Shown here: positions 45,901 to 62,400 of the stretch, in pieces | Layout of the letters: each line of letters begins with the position of its first letter | How positions within the stretch are numbered: the first letter of the stretch is position 1 | From: Lithospermum erythrorhizon | Taxonomy: Eukaryota > Streptophyta > Magnoliopsida > Boraginales > Boraginaceae | NCBI GenBank assembly: GCA_019722365.1 | Contig: JADFUC010001925.1 | Span: 2,418,001-2,482,000, forward strand | Direction of reading: 5' to 3' | Length of the DNA: 64,000 nucleotides | Program-made: the position numbers and the translations under genes | The notes under the pieces: generated by a model | Seen by the model: the letters and a program-made list of their open reading frames with translations, nothing else | Databases searched by the model: none | What the model was told of the DNA's origin: nothing

Positions 45901-47552
45901 TCGCATGTGAACATGTTAGAACCAAACAGAGGGGAATCAAAATCCATTATATGAACAATTAATCTGTCACAAATAATTACCTCTGATATAGATGTCAATA
46001 TGGTGCAGTAACGGACACCTTGAAGTGCACTTAGACACCGCAAAACATATCGATGAGCATCACTGAGTAGATGTGAAGTGAAGATGACAACTTTTTCGGC
46101 AGGATCAAGTTTTAAGTTCCAATCAATTACCTACAGGGAAGTGTGAATTCGTAACTGACTGGAAGAACTTTAGTGTGACCTTCAACACTTATGGGGGGAG
46201 ATAAGAAATACTTACAGATGAAATGAAGAAGAAAATAAAAGATACACCTATTACTCCAGTTTTAATTTATTCCATCTATTGCTAAAATTTGGATAGTGTT
46301 GCATTGGTCTATAAAATCCAAGCAATGCTCATTTTGATACTATATGTTCCCTCTGTTAACCAAATACTTTGGATATTTGCACATAGATTAAAAGTGATAG
46401 AAAATCTGGCCATAACTAATGTAATTTTTTATTGTTACATAAAAGATGAAGTAACTTAACTTAATGAATAGGGGTTAAGAGGAAAAGCTGAGTGTGAAGT
46501 GACCTTGAAAACTAAAAACAATTTAACATTTGGTTAACAAAATATTCTTGCTAGAACATCAAATTTTGTTAAGGGGGTGAGTACACACTACATAGAGAAG
46601 CTGAAGCCACCAAATTGTAGCAAATAAGCGATCTACTAATGTCTACCGTTTTAGTAAAGAAATAAAAGGGAAGAAAATGAGAGATCTACTTGTGGCCCAC
46701 CGGCCACATTAAACAGCCCTGCTTATTATAGGTGGAAGATGTACAAGGGTGAATATTGATGCGCAAAGGTATAAACGACAAATTTAAAGATGGCAGAATC
46801 ATATTAGATTTTATATGTAAAAGATAGAAATCTTGCTCGATTTTACAAATTCAGCAACACAGAATGAAACTCTTAATGAGTGTAACATGGTGTAACCAAC
46901 CTTGGTGCAAGTGAAGGATCATAGACGATAATGGCAAATCCTCAAGAGTTTATAATCGGAAAGGAAAGAATCGGACCTGATCAAGAGGAGACACTTTCTC
47001 CAAACTGCAAACACAACGAGCACCGAGCTCTAGTAGCAGAGAGAATGCGCCTACAATCTGAAAACTCTCTGAACATCCAGCATCTAAGTAGACAATGGCC
47101 CCTCTCATGTCATCTGCAACATGGAAAGCATGATACCAACAACAAAAACAAATGCACATATTAACATGAACAAACTGATCATATCAAAACTGCATATTGA
47201 AGCGGTTATTTTACATCAAATACCATCTTCAACTACCCTAACCTAATCGATAATTTCACATTCGATTCACATCCTACATGGCAACATAACTTTGTGCAAC
47301 AACATGTCCCAATGCACGTAAATGCAAACAATTATCTACTACTTCATAAAATTAATTTAAGAAGCATAGCTAGTGTCACGAGCCATCATAAAACATGATA
47401 ACAAAAATCAAACAACATACATAAAAATAATCGAGTAGAAAATTTAAACAATGAAGCATAAAAATTAAAATTGGACAATCATTTGGAACTTTATACATAA
47501 TAGCGTTGGCATCGAGGAAGGCAACATCCACAGTAACATCAACTGAACCCAT
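42958..47552 (-). CDS. MIP3: Sec1/Munc18-like protein of the MAG2 tethering complex (MIP3-like, SCFD2 type)
   Basis: Exons: 47552 to about 47477 (5' border of protein uncertain), 47113-46977, 46130-45981, 45826-45323, 44974-43436, 43360-43292, 43095-42958; about 870 residues. Conserved blocks are GAIVYLDAGCSESFQIVGAF, TSHLLSDAHRYVLRCLSALQ, AHSAYPNSPLGPDAYQEYES, KRSAGLLLVDRTLDLLTPCC, GTPYLEALLERKTRDG, SAEKILKVNAGDTSQ, LPGLEYHASAVGR-like VPGLEYHASAVGRLFKSGFG and IIGGTTLLTPNDMFDLL. This matches the plant Sec1-family protein MIP3, which works with MAG2, MIP1 and MIP2 in Golgi-to-ER vesicle tethering needed for storage-protein export. An acidic segment with WGNW lies near residues 687-702. Only exon 1 is doubtful: its donor (gtccaa) is weak, though phase fits. 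Confidence 0.88.
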
Positions 47553-47857
47553 TAATTTCTTCACTCTGTAACAAAAAATAAATAAATTGGAATTGTTTAT
47601 TAATTGCAAATACTCCGTAATATCAAAATTAATTTTTTTTTTGGGGGAATTAGGGTATTGTGGAAGTCAGGCTGTTGAAATAAATTTATCAAGGTGGAAA
47701 ATTGCAAGAATACCAATTTCTTCATTAAAAATGAGTTTTAGACACCTTTTTATTAAAATGTAGCATTTCAATGAGTTTTAGACACCTTTTATTAAATGTA
47801 AATTTCTATCTCATCATTTATTTTGGGATAAAAATACGATAAGTTGAATATATGTAA

Positions 47858-48210
47858 TGCTTGTGATGCTACGCAATGCGAATTATTATTATTTTATAAT
47901 AAAATTATAATGAAAAATAAATAATTTAAAAAAATGCAAAAATAAGATAGAAAAAATTACTTGATGGAAAAAATAAAGATAGAGAAGCTGTGAAATAAGC
48001 TTTTTATTTTATAGCACGTTGATACGGAGTATTAAGTAGTAGATAATATTTATAGTAATGAGTTTATGGAGGGTATGCTTTGTTAGTGGAACAGTTATGA
48101 AAAATTAAAATAAAAAAAAATTTATCGAAGGGTAAAAATAGGAAATACGATACTAATTTGAGCAGGCATAACGGTCAATCAGCATATGCATCTATCTTTA
48201 TATATATTAA
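47858..48210 (-). mobile_element. Helitron-like repeat, copy 2
   Basis: Same ordered blocks as copy 1 (ataataaaattataatga, tacggagtatt, agggtaaaaatag). The terminal tctttatatatatta is the most diverged of the four ends. Confidence 0.45.
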
Positions 48211-48727
48211 TGCGAGGGGGTAGTTAGCGATTCTGCAAAGTGAAATACGAATTTCTTTTATTTATTTTGCTAACTTTTAGTAATTAATAGCTGCGAAATT
48301 CAAATCTGCGAATTATTTCTTTCCACTTTAGGATTTTCCTTTTATAATAACTTTCGATGTCGTACTCGATAATTACTACCTATATTGTTAACAAATTTTT
48401 ATATATGAGTTTACATCATCACGTATAATAGATTTAATTATTTTCTTAGTATAATTTTGAATGATATAAAATCGCCTTTTTTCTCCTCTTACATAATTTT
48501 AATTCATTATTTGTACTATAAAAAATATATTATAAAATTAATGGATTAATTTGCACGGGTTAAATTACATGAGTACAACTTGTTATATATAGTATAGATC
48601 TTACGATAGTTCTTGCCTTCTTGGTTAGGTAATCTTATGGATTTTAAATTAATAGATTTTTCGTTTCGAGGATATAGCTTTAATTATTATTACCTCTTAT
48701 ATATTATGTAAAAAATTTAGTTTTATG

Positions 48728-49110
48728 TCTTGTGATGCTACCGTGCAAATTATTTTATTATTTTATAATAAAATTATAATGAAAAAAAAATAAATTTAAA
48801 AAGAAATAAGATGAAAAAAGTTACCATGGAGAAAATAAAGACGGAGAATTTGTGAAGCAATTTTTATTTTTTAGCATTGATAATTACGTAGTATTCGTAG
48901 TTAATAATATTTATAGTAGTAGTTGTGGAGGTACATTATTATTTTTTCTTGGTGATAATTACGGAGTATTCGTAGTAGATAATGTTATAGTATTAGTTTA
49001 TGAAAATTAAAATAAAATTTTTTTATCAGAAGGGTAAAATAGAAAATACATTAATTTGGCTTCACTTTATAACCCAGCCGTCATACTTCTGGCATTATAT
49101 ATAGTATAGA
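48728..49110 (-). mobile_element. Helitron-like repeat, copy 3
   Basis: Starts near tgatgctaccgtgcaaatta and ends ttctggcattatatatagta followed by tagat; read on the minus strand it begins TCTATACTATATATAATGCC, like plant Helitron 5' ends (TC-start). An internal segment (tggtgataattacggagtat) is partly duplicated near 48845-48985. There is no RepHel coding. Confidence 0.5.
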
Positions 49111-49297
49111 TTATAATAAAATAATATTATAAAAATATTTTAAAAAATAAATGTAATGATATCAATGTTATATTTTTGAATTACTGAATAAAAATTAATT
49201 TGTGGTAAAAATTAGCCGAGGAAATTCAAAGCGTCGATCAATTTAAAATAGAGAGTATTAGCTAGTTATTAACACAATATATATTAATTAGGCCCAG

Positions 49298-49670
49298 TTA
49301 TATATGCTGTGATCCCATACGTACAAAATTATTTATTATTTTATAATAAAATTATAATGAAAAAAATAAATTTTAAAAAAACCTAAAAGAAATAAGTTGA
49401 AAAAGTTTGTGGAGAAAATAAAGATGAGCGGCGTGAAACAACTTTTTTATTTTCTCTTGGTGATAATTACGGGTAATGCGTAGTAAATAATATTATAGTA
49501 GTAGTTTATGGAGAATTTATCTTTGTTGAGCCGGTTATACGTAAAATTCTTATGAAAATTAAAATAAAATAAAAATTGTATCAAAAGGGTAAAAAATGAA
49601 AATACGTTAATTTGGATTGACTTTGTAGCCATGCGTGCACTTCTGGCATTATATATAGTATAGATATAAT
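49298..49670 (-). mobile_element. Helitron-like repeat, copy 4
   Basis: Same block order as copy 3 and the same terminus ttctggcattatatatagta plus tagat at about 49639-49663. Inserted 190 bp from copy 3 in the same orientation. Confidence 0.5.
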
Positions 49671-50199
49671 ATAGATATTAAGTTATAAAGAAATAATATA
49701 TTAATGATCGGGTCTAGGTCTCCAAATGTCACAAGTAGCAAATAAAAACATTCTTAATAAATTAAGCCGATGTTAAAACAGATGTTGTTCACAGTTTAAA
49801 GCACTTTCAACCAATTGTTGAAGAAAAACATAACCAAGACATCCACGAGGAAATCATACCTATCTTCTATTTAATGTTTATCAATTCAATAATCAATTTT
49901 CTACATTTTCATCTTGCATTGTCCCCTTCATTGCTTTTGAGTTGTTTGTTGCCATTACAAAATTTTATGTCTTTGACGACTAATTTGTCTTAAAGTTAGT
50001 GACATATGTAACGATCTTATTCTTGATTCGAACTTCTGTTTATTTATCTCTACAACAATTTATATCAATTTTCTGTATTTGAAGTTCAAATATGTAATTG
50101 TATTACAACTCATTTAAGGTTAACTGCACATAAGAATAAATTTTAGAGCAACAGATAAAAAATGGACCCAACAACTAACAGATGTTCGACCACTTTTTA

Positions 50200-51850
50200 T
50201 TAAAATATAATTAAAATGATTAAGATGAATTAATTAAATTAATTAAAATCGAACCACTAAAAAAATGACAAGGCTTCAAAAGGGTTCTCAGGTGAGCCCT
50301 AAATTTAATGTGAACCGCCATCCTGGGAACAAGGGTTTCGGAAAATAACTTAGAATTAATAGTTAAATTAAATTTAAGGTTCGAGAGAGCCTGAAATCTA
50401 ATTACGTAACGCCGCATTAAAAGTCGCCATAGGGCCTCAAATTGAGGTTTTAGAAGTTCGGGGTTCAAAATGGAGACTCAAGGGTATGTGGTTCGAAATC
50501 AGAAGAGAACTTAAAAGATCAGTCGATATAGATGTATTTGGCGCAGAAGAATCAGGGCCTTAACACGATAAAAGAGGCGCTTCTTTTTAATTCTCAAATT
50601 TTCGGCCAGTTGAATGGGTACACACCAAAAATTAAATGATTAAGATGATGATCAACGAACGATGAAATGATATTGACGAGAGCGCATAAATACACTTACA
50701 TATTTTGAAATTGACATCAACAATTCACATCAAAAAATCCTCAAAAAACATCTGAGAAAAACAAGGGCGACCTGCAGAAATTACTGCGAGTTAAATATTT
50801 TAAAACTAGGCGAGAGAAATATCACAGCACTTCAAAACATATGCGAGGTAGCCTAAAATAGGCCCCCGAAATCAAGCTAATTATTGCGCAAAGCCTTGAT
50901 AATTCTTGAAATCAGGAAAGAAAAATGCGATTAGAATGCGTCACAGAATCTTTCGAGGAATGCTTCAAATATTCAAAAAAAGTATTCTGGCCTTGGCACG
51001 ATTGACGGTTATAAATCTTGCATATTGGCACGCAGCATGAGGTTTAATTCATCGAGTTAGATATAGAAAATACTAAACATTCGATCCTTATAGGCGGAGT
51101 CGGGCAAAAATCGTTGCTGGTCGTCGGTGTCATCGACAGGTTGGGATACTCGGCATATCGTCATCTGGCTTCTGGCATGACAATTTGCTAAGGCGGAGTG
51201 TAGTTGAAATTTAGAAGCGTGCATTGCTTAGCTTAAATCAAAGGCTCCAAGGTGAGGTCAAATCTGCTAAGTCCCATTTCTACGATAGCAATTTCTTAAA
51301 GTGATTTTATCTTCTGAGAAATAAGCGTGCATTCTTTGATAAGCTTGCTTTTTGTCCGATCCCACACGACTTGAAGCTCGAGAGTTATCGGAGTAAAGTT
51401 CCGCCCAAAGACAAGTACCGTATCAGGTACAAAATTAAAATCCAAGGAATTAGTAGCCATGACATCACCAAGTAAAATTTCTGAGTAATTGTGACGGGGC
51501 TAAAACCCAGTCTCATCTGCTGAGACAGCTTTACGATAGGTCCATCGTAATCTAACATAGGCCAGGAGATCGAGTCCGAGGAATCAGGAAGTCAATCTGG
51601 CCAAGCCTTGAGAATCTGACTGCTAAGAGATTACGACTTGTAGATATGTAAGTCAGGGGCCAGGTCTGATCCCTAATCAGTGGGGCCATCTGCTTATCAT
51701 CGGCTCAAATCAAAGCTCGAGTCGTCTTTAAAATTTCATTACTGCTTCCTCTCCAGAGACCCGAGTCGAGTCAGCGTCTACACATGAATCGTCGGCAATG
51801 ACAGGGATCCGTAGTTTGAGCGATCCCATTTCTGCTTCGATTTGATAAAA
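50200..51850. other. GC-richer orphan block of unknown origin
   Basis: About 1.65 kb visibly less AT-rich than its surroundings, with abrupt edges. It has no ORF longer than about 82 codons and no protein motif I recognise. It may be a decayed LTR or retroelement interior; no terminal repeats or primer-binding site were found. Confidence 0.35.
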
Positions 51851-52670
51851 CATATACAACGAAGAATTTTTCGCTAGAATTGAATTTTATTTTATCATAT
51901 TTGAATAAATAATAAAAATTCTTAACACATTACAAGATCCCTCTTATTAATTTTTCATAAACATATCACATGACTACTTTGTAGGATAATTTTGTAACTT
52001 CATAACTAAAAAATCATTGACTTTCTTATCATTACGGACGAAAGTATTGCAAATACCTTGATGGAAATGACTGAAAAATTAACTTGACAATTAAGGTTGA
52101 TGAAGATGATATGATCAAATTAGATTAACATTTGAGATCGAAATAGATCGTTTTTAAATTAAGGTGATCGTAGCGTAGTTTTTGAAACGATACTGATGTT
52201 TTATGTCATTTTCCTAATAACACCAATATCATTCGACAAGTCCTCGTCAAACAAAAAAGTTGCCCGGATATATTCTCACTTATATCTAATATACTTCCTC
52301 GTCCGTGAGTTGGCATTTTTTGTTGTGTCTAAGTGAGCCCCTACTACTTCAATCAACAATAGACCACTTAAATTAAGACATGCAATGTATGTACAATAAT
52401 TGCATGCACTATTTTTGAATAATACATGATATTATTGATGATATCATGAGTAATGACTGAGAGGTTTGGAATAATAAAAATGGCGAATTCTTTATTTCCA
52501 GATGAATAGCATGAACAGATTTTAGAAATTAGTCAGCATATACCACCCAAGATACCTCTGACACTACAAGCAGATGGTAAAGTCATGCTGAGTTCATATG
52601 TATTGCCACAGTTCGACTCTTGGCACTGATTACCTTTTTTTTTTTTTTTTCATGTTGCCCACCAACAGAG

Positions 52671-52852
52671 TATTATTTTTTCACCCTCCCCTCCTCTCAT
52701 GTCTTTCTTGGATTTTTTTTTATTGTTGTTATGTTAACATTTGAGTCTTAATTTTACACATAATATTTTTTCACCCTCCCCCTCCACTCAATGTCTTTCT
52801 TGGATTTTTTTATTATTGTTATATTAACATTTGAGTCTTAATTCTACACATA
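52671..52852. repeat. Tandem duplication, period 90 bp
   Basis: Units start at about 52671 and 52761. Both contain tttttcaccctcccc, tgtctttcttggattttt and ttaacatttgagtcttaatt with few changes. Confidence 0.88.
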
Positions 52853-53630
52853 ATAATTAAATTTATAGGATAAAATTCTTATAGATATGATAAATGTGAA
52901 TAATATAATTAGCATTTAGCTTTTTTAAGATCTTTCATGCCCAAATTTCATTCTCAAAATGCATTTTACTATGGATTAATCTAAGTTCTAACTTAAATTA
53001 TTTTAATTCTGCCAATAACTAATACAAGAATGAAAATAAGTGCGCTTCGTCGCTTGGAAATGGTATTATTTTTTCTGTAAAAATTAATTTTTATCCTCTT
53101 TATTATTTATATAATCATTTAAAAAAAAATCTAACTTAGTGATCGATCAAGGACCACCCAATTTTAAATTCATGGGTCCATCTCTGTCCCTGGTGAATAG
53201 AAAAGTGAAAAGAACAGTGCACGTGCAATGTCAACATAATAATCAGATTGTACATAATGGTGGTTCTTGAATAAATATTGAGAGTAGTGGGCAAAAACGA
53301 CATTAAACTAAATTTAGGAAAAATGTCTTTGATCCCTTTTCCAGGAAGTTAATCAGCTCTCCTGACAGAGTGGCATTCGACTAATAAATTCGTCACACTA
53401 CATATCCTTTTTTTTGAGGGCTGGATCCTCCTGCATCTCACAACAAATTATGTTCATAACGTAAAGTGGCTAATTGATTAGGTTATTAAATTTTAAACAT
53501 AAATAACTTCATAATCGTAAATATATATATATATGTTGCGTATATATTATAGGTTACATAATCAATATAAAGAAAAAATTATTTAAAAAATATTTTAAAG
53601 AGGTTAATGTATCGAAGAATAGGTACCAAT

Positions 53631-53780
53631 GGGCATGGCACAGTAGTATCAAATCAGCTACTCTGATGAGAGAGGTTTTGGGTTGATTCCCTGCTTAGTC
53701 GATGTTTTCTATATATTTCATGGAGTTCGAGATGTCTTGAACACTATAGCCCTTTACATGGGACAGACTCGTTGTTTAGT
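53631..53780 (+). mobile_element. Possible tRNA-derived SINE
   Basis: An A-box-like tggcacagtagta near 53637 and a B-box-like gggttgattccc near 53689 are about 50 bp apart, as in tRNA-type Pol III promoters. The region between does not fold as a functional tRNA by eye. The tail is not clearly defined. Confidence 0.3.
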
Positions 53781-53856
53781 TTAAATTTAATTCTTAATTG
53801 ATGCGTATGTAATTTGTAATTCCTATCGTTAGTGGAAAAAATGTCGAGAGTAATTA

Positions 53857-57107
<3,251 letters not shown>

Positions 57108-58230
57108 TTTTATAATTAAACTAATTGATATTGTGCCTACCATTGGACAATACTATGATTATTATATAGTGGTGATTCCTTAGTTCTTGTTTGGCGTATA
57201 AAATTCCACGTTTTTCATGTCCAGAGAATGAAAGGTTTCACGTGTTTATGTTTTTAATCGCTTCTAAACTTATGCATCAGCATCACTAATCTTTTAAGGC
57301 ATTATTTACTACGAGTAGATTATTACTACTACTCACTTAGAAATCTTCTCTGCTCCGTCCAAAGATTGTCAGGCTTTTTTTAAATTTTTGTTAAATGCAT
57401 TAAAACTTTGGCCTTTAAATATATTTATTTGTGTTATATAATATCTTGCATAAAAATATATGATGAAGTGTTTGGGAGGCATATAATTTTTTTCGTTGAT
57501 ATAATTTTCATCAGGCTGTTATGCAATCTGAGAGCAAAAATATCGTAATTCGAGGAAGTTAATAAATGAAACGAAGTCGAAAAAATGGGCAATCTATGAA
57601 TGAAAATATTTCGTTGTTTAATTTATTTTAATGTCGTTTACCCTTTTTTTTTTAAATGGATGATTGATATTAAATTCGTAAAGCGTAGAATTGCTACAAA
57701 TATAATTGAATTATATATATATATATCAAATCAAATTGAAATCCATTTCCATAAATAACTAATCAGATTATATATCAAGCAGAGATTACAAATCAGAGGA
57801 AATACACACCAAAATAAAATACAATCACGTATAATTATGTCCCAACGCTATTGATCGATTATGTTTGATTAATAATTACTTTTCAGTTATATTATAAAAT
57901 ATTTTGAAAGATAAGTCCAATGTATCAATTCTATATTTATTAAAGTAGGTAATAATAAATAAAAAATACTCCGTATAATGATAATAATGTATTTGTAGTG
58001 GACTAGTGTCTATTGCAGTGGTTAGGGGCTTAGGGCACTACCTGATGATGTGTAGTGATTAGGAAATTATACATATTTTAAGAAGGAAAATGGATCGGAT
58101 GAGTCGAACAAAATCGAGTGACTCGCTCTGGTGGATCAGGTGAGCTAATGCTCCGCTCGATTTAAATTAGGCCGGTGAGCTAGTAGTTTCTAAGCCTCGT
58201 TATTAAATGCTTACCTGTAACTTTTGTTAC
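57108..58230. other. SDR upstream region and repeats
   Basis: A Stowaway-like end (ctctgctccgtccaaagattg) near 57349 lacks a clear partner. A short AT microsatellite lies near 57715. From about 58081 the words gagtcga/ctcgct/gagct begin, marking hAT-like subterminal sequence. Confidence 0.4.
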
Positions 58231-58232
58231 TG

Positions 58233-58500
58233 AAGATTTTGTTATAACTTTTTACGATTTTAATTTCTTATAACTCCGTATTATTTTATTATAAATATCT
58301 CTTTTATTAATGTTAACCTCTATTACAAATTAATGATTTTTGCTGTCTTGTTAAATGTTATGGAGTATTTCATTTTATTAACTGATTAAATAAACCTTCA
58401 CATTTTACTAATCGATGGAATTGAATTTTAAAATAAGAAGGTAGTTCGGAGCACAACCGAATTGGCTCGGCTGGCCGAGCTGGTTAAATCGTAACTTAGG
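58233..58500. repeat. Dispersed repeat, copy A
   Basis: Shares gattttaattt, taactccgtattattttatta, tttttattaatgtta, cttgttaaa, gattaaataaac and aggtagttcg blocks in order with 62092-62400. Both copies are followed by ggctcg/gctcgag-type sequence. Confidence 0.7.
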
Positions 58501-61500
58501 AAAATTCCGTCGAATATTGACGCCTCCTTTGCTATGCTCATCCCGGTGTTTGATTGGGATACTGTGCCTTGTTATCTATAGAAAATTGTAGCAATAGTTC
58601 AGAGTAAAGTGTGATCGTGGTGTGATTTAGTCGATAAGTTGAGCTATTACCCGGTTAGTCACCAGGAATTGTACATCAGGTCGCATTCAGTCTCTAAATT
58701 AATGTTGGTTGAAAATAGTTCTCCAGAAATTCTTTCATAATCTGGGCACGCAATAGGACCGGAGCTCCGTGCCGATTTAGGCGAGGAGGTACTTCATGCT
58801 CAGAGTAATGATTGTTCCAAAGTTTAAGGAATGAATGCCTCAGAAAAAAATATTTGCACTTATCTGAAAGAGGCTGATTAGGTGGAACCGTGGAAGCACA
58901 GGAAAGCGCACCCTCTGAGACCATAGATGGATTTAAGGCTTTTACATAAACCAAAGTAAACAAACATCGATCCTCAACAGAATAGGGGCTCCAATATACA
59001 CCAGCCATTCTATAAAGCACACTCCAAACAATAATTTTTGTTTGTGAAATTACCTATTTTAGCCCCCTATTTGTAAGTGTAGTTTTTGATGAAGAGTTTT
59101 ATTAAGGACAAAATAGTCGTTTACTAGATTTTTAACACTATTCTGTGAATTGTCTTTATATGGTCCTCTTGAATATCACAGCTGGCCAGCAGTAAAAATG
59201 GGATGTGAAATATTTGTTTTTCTTGCATCTAGATCAACGCCATTATTTAAATGCTTGTAAGGAAAGCAAGTGGAGTCTATCTTTTGCTTCTTCAAATGAA
59301 TATCCTTATAAGAGAACTGGCTACTCGATCTCGAGGGTTTATAAAGAAGAAAAATAAACATTATCTTAATTCGACTTGTTAGGCTAACAAATGTTATTAG
59401 ATTGTTTGTTTTTTATATAAACATATTCTTATAAAATAAATTAAATAATTAATTATATAAGTATGGACTACCAAATTATTAATAAATTACATAAGAATGG
59501 GAAATAAATAATTAATGACATAAAATAAAATAAATAATTAGTACATAAGGGAATGATAAATAATTAATTAAAATAAGAATGAATTAAATTATCAATTACA
59601 TAAGAATGAATTAAATAATGAGTAGAGAAAATGGATAAAGCAGCGTTGCGCTCGGTTGGGATGTTTGGGTTTCGAAGATAATTTTTTAGCAGATTCGGTA
59701 ACGATTAGAACTACCTTGTAATTACATGGAGGACCATAAGATTATCGTGTAATGATCGATTATTTTAAATACTTCTTCGCTAACCATTGGAAACTCTATG
59801 TCCAAACTTGTTGGACTTTAAAGTATCCACCAGCGCCTTATTTTAATAATGACTTAAATATTGATTTATTATATGTGTGCTCAAGTGATTTATTTCATAG
59901 GCTTTGTTACAAGGTGCTTTATGGGATGCATGGTTTGATATTGATAAACAAGCACAAGATCAAGGCATTAAAGACAATAAAGAAATGTCACTTGAGGCTT
60001 CAAGGTGAAAATCTTGTCTAAAAGATGAGTATGATATAGAAGAAGAACCAACAATACAAAGCTTCAAAGTGAATAATGAAAAGCGATTTAAAAGAAGATC
60101 ATCCATCACGATTAACTCGTAGAGAAAGGACCAAGAATAGGCTAACGAAGAATCAGGAATGCGAAAGAAGGCGTATATATATCTTGAAGTTGCGACCAAA
60201 AGATTAAAGGCAATAAAATTTTACATATTTTGAATCTTACTCTCTTTCACTTCACTTGATCTTGATTAAAAGTTCTTATTTTGGAGATATTTTTCAAATC
60301 ATTTTTACAAAAATAACTTGGATTCAAATATTTTTAAGAATGTTTGCATCCAAAAGAAAATATTTATGTTTATGGGAAGCAATGGTTTTGATCATATATT
60401 ATTAAAGGATTTCAAAAACTTTCACACAATGACTTTTTCAGATAAAATCAAATGCAGATTTTTAGCAGCGGAAAATCAATTTTTAAGTTTGTCCATCAGA
60501 AAGGCAAGGTACAATCGAGGAACCTATCGAAAACCAAGGTATAGTTAAATGGAGGCCAGATTTGTAATGAAACAATGGGTTTCATCAATGATACTTAATA
60601 GAATTAAATACTTCTCCGGGGAATTGATCAAATGTATTATATGTTATGCGTTATGTAAGAGGATGTAGTATGATAAGCGATTTAATTTAGTAGTACTTAA
60701 CAATACAATCACGATTATTAACTAATTTAATTTGATAGTATAATAATATAATGTAGTGTAATTTATTTAATTTTATCGCATAATTCTTGCTTGTTGTTTT
60801 TCACGGCTATTTGTAGGTTTTTGCAAGCACAACGAACAAACAAACGGCAATTTTCAAATCGATAATTATAGTAAACGTTTACTACTTTTATATGGCTCAG
60901 GATCATCGTTACGGCGCTTTAATGCGACACTTCGTACTACATTCTATTTAATCTCAATTATTTCAATTTTTCAAAAACTTCCTTAATATGGGTTATCTTC
61001 ATAACATTATTTCCTACTAATACCAATTCAAATATTTTTTAATTTCTACTTTTTCAAGATTTTTTTTTTTCATTTTTTAATGAAAGCTTCAATAGTCATC
61101 TCCGTCCCAAAAATAAAATGGTAATTGTTTTTGAATTGGAGTTAGCTGTAGATAATAAAGTAAAAAGGTAGTTAGAGAAAATAACTAAATGAAATGATAG
61201 GCCTGTTGAAATAAGTGTATGAGTATCATATGCATAACAGAGAAGATTTAAGCCCTTGTATCATTCACTTGATACGCCTTTCATGCAAAACCGGGACAAG
61301 TTTGAAACAACCTAATTAATACCATGTTTTATTGTGTTTATAAGAAAAAACGAATCGTGACATTGTTTACTAGCAAACAAGCGAATGGAAAAAATGTTTA
61401 CACATACAAACAGCTTGAGGAATTCGGTTTTCAGCGGCCAGATTCTATATTTAAAATCGAATCTAATAATATAAATTCTATATTTATTAAAATTATGAGT

Positions 61501-62091
61501 AATTAATAATTATAATAATAATAATAATAATAATAATAATCACCTTTGACTTTATCTAAATAAAAAAACTTTTGTAATTTTATTTCATAATATAATACGC
61601 ATGATTAAAATTCATTTACAAAATTCATCTTTGATGAACTATGAATTTTTCTCGATGTTTGTAGCGAAGAAACAAGTTCAGCTTTCCATGTTTGTCCGCA
61701 GTAGCCGAACAAGTTGTATATTGTTTCATTTTAAAGCCTTTACATCCTTGTGTTTGTTTTGCGTTTATAGCGAATATGTTTGTTACTCTTCTGCCATTAA
61801 ATTTGGATTAAATTTGCTAGTTCATTGGCATGTAGATAATTAAAGCTTGTTCGCTTAACAAGCATGAGGAGTATTCATTTGAGGGTATTTTAGTAGTTTG
61901 CCCCCGCTTCATTTCTTGTTTTTGGTGTGTGTATAACAACCCCGGGGAATGAGAATAAAGGAAGGATACTAAGTATACTTGGCATTTTCCAATTATAAAA
62001 TAAAATTATACTTAAAAAACTTCAAGATTTCGTTTTTATAATAATACCATATAAAAACACGTACGTCGTATTTTTATGGCGTTTTTGAGTG
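58501..62091. other. Intergenic, no convincing gene
   Basis: A 108-codon minus-strand ORF at 58694-59020 (includes SDKCKYFFLRHSFLKLW) and short plus-strand ORFs at 59752-60021 and 60318-60548 show no recognised motif and are probably transposon debris. A Stowaway-like end (catctccgtcccaaaaataa) is at about 61099, and an AAT microsatellite at 61511-61540. Confidence 0.4.
61511..61540. repeat. AAT microsatellite
   Basis: About ten uninterrupted TAA/AAT trinucleotides. Confidence 0.95.
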
Positions 62092-62400
62092 TGAACATAA
62101 AATCCATTATATTTTTATGATTTTAATTTCATTACAACTCCGTATTATTTTATTATGAATATCCTTTTTATTAATGTTAATCTATTAGAAATTATTTTAC
62201 TTGTCTTGTTAAAATTATTAAGCGATTAAATAAACTACATTTTTTAATTTGAGATTTTAAAATAGCAAGGTAGCTCGCGTATGACTTGAATTAGCTCGAG
62301 GCTCGATCAAAGCTCAATGGATGGCTTAAAGTCGTTCGATATCAAAGACCAAAATTGTTCAGACTGACTCGACTTCGTTCTGACTTAATCGCTCACCCCA
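62092..62400. repeat. Dispersed repeat, copy B
   Basis: Second copy of the element at 58233-58500, same orientation, ending in gagctcg/gctcgat-rich sequence (for example agctcgaggctcgatcaaag). Probably hAT-like MITE debris; exact borders not fixed. Confidence 0.65.

Larger units (their letters stand above)
47553..50199. other. Repeat-rich AT desert upstream of MIP3-like gene
   Basis: Dominated by three Helitron-like copies (47858-48210, 48728-49110, 49298-49670), a MITE-like segment near 49112-49262 and a short duplication of atgagttttagacacctttt at about 47729 and 47772. No gene seen. Confidence 0.55.

Noticed and set aside
53631..53705. Functional tRNA gene
   Set aside because: A- and B-box-like words are present but a cloverleaf with paired acceptor stem is not visible.
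58694..59020. 108-codon minus-strand ORF as a gene
   Set aside because: No family motif or splice context, and it sits between transposon fragments.
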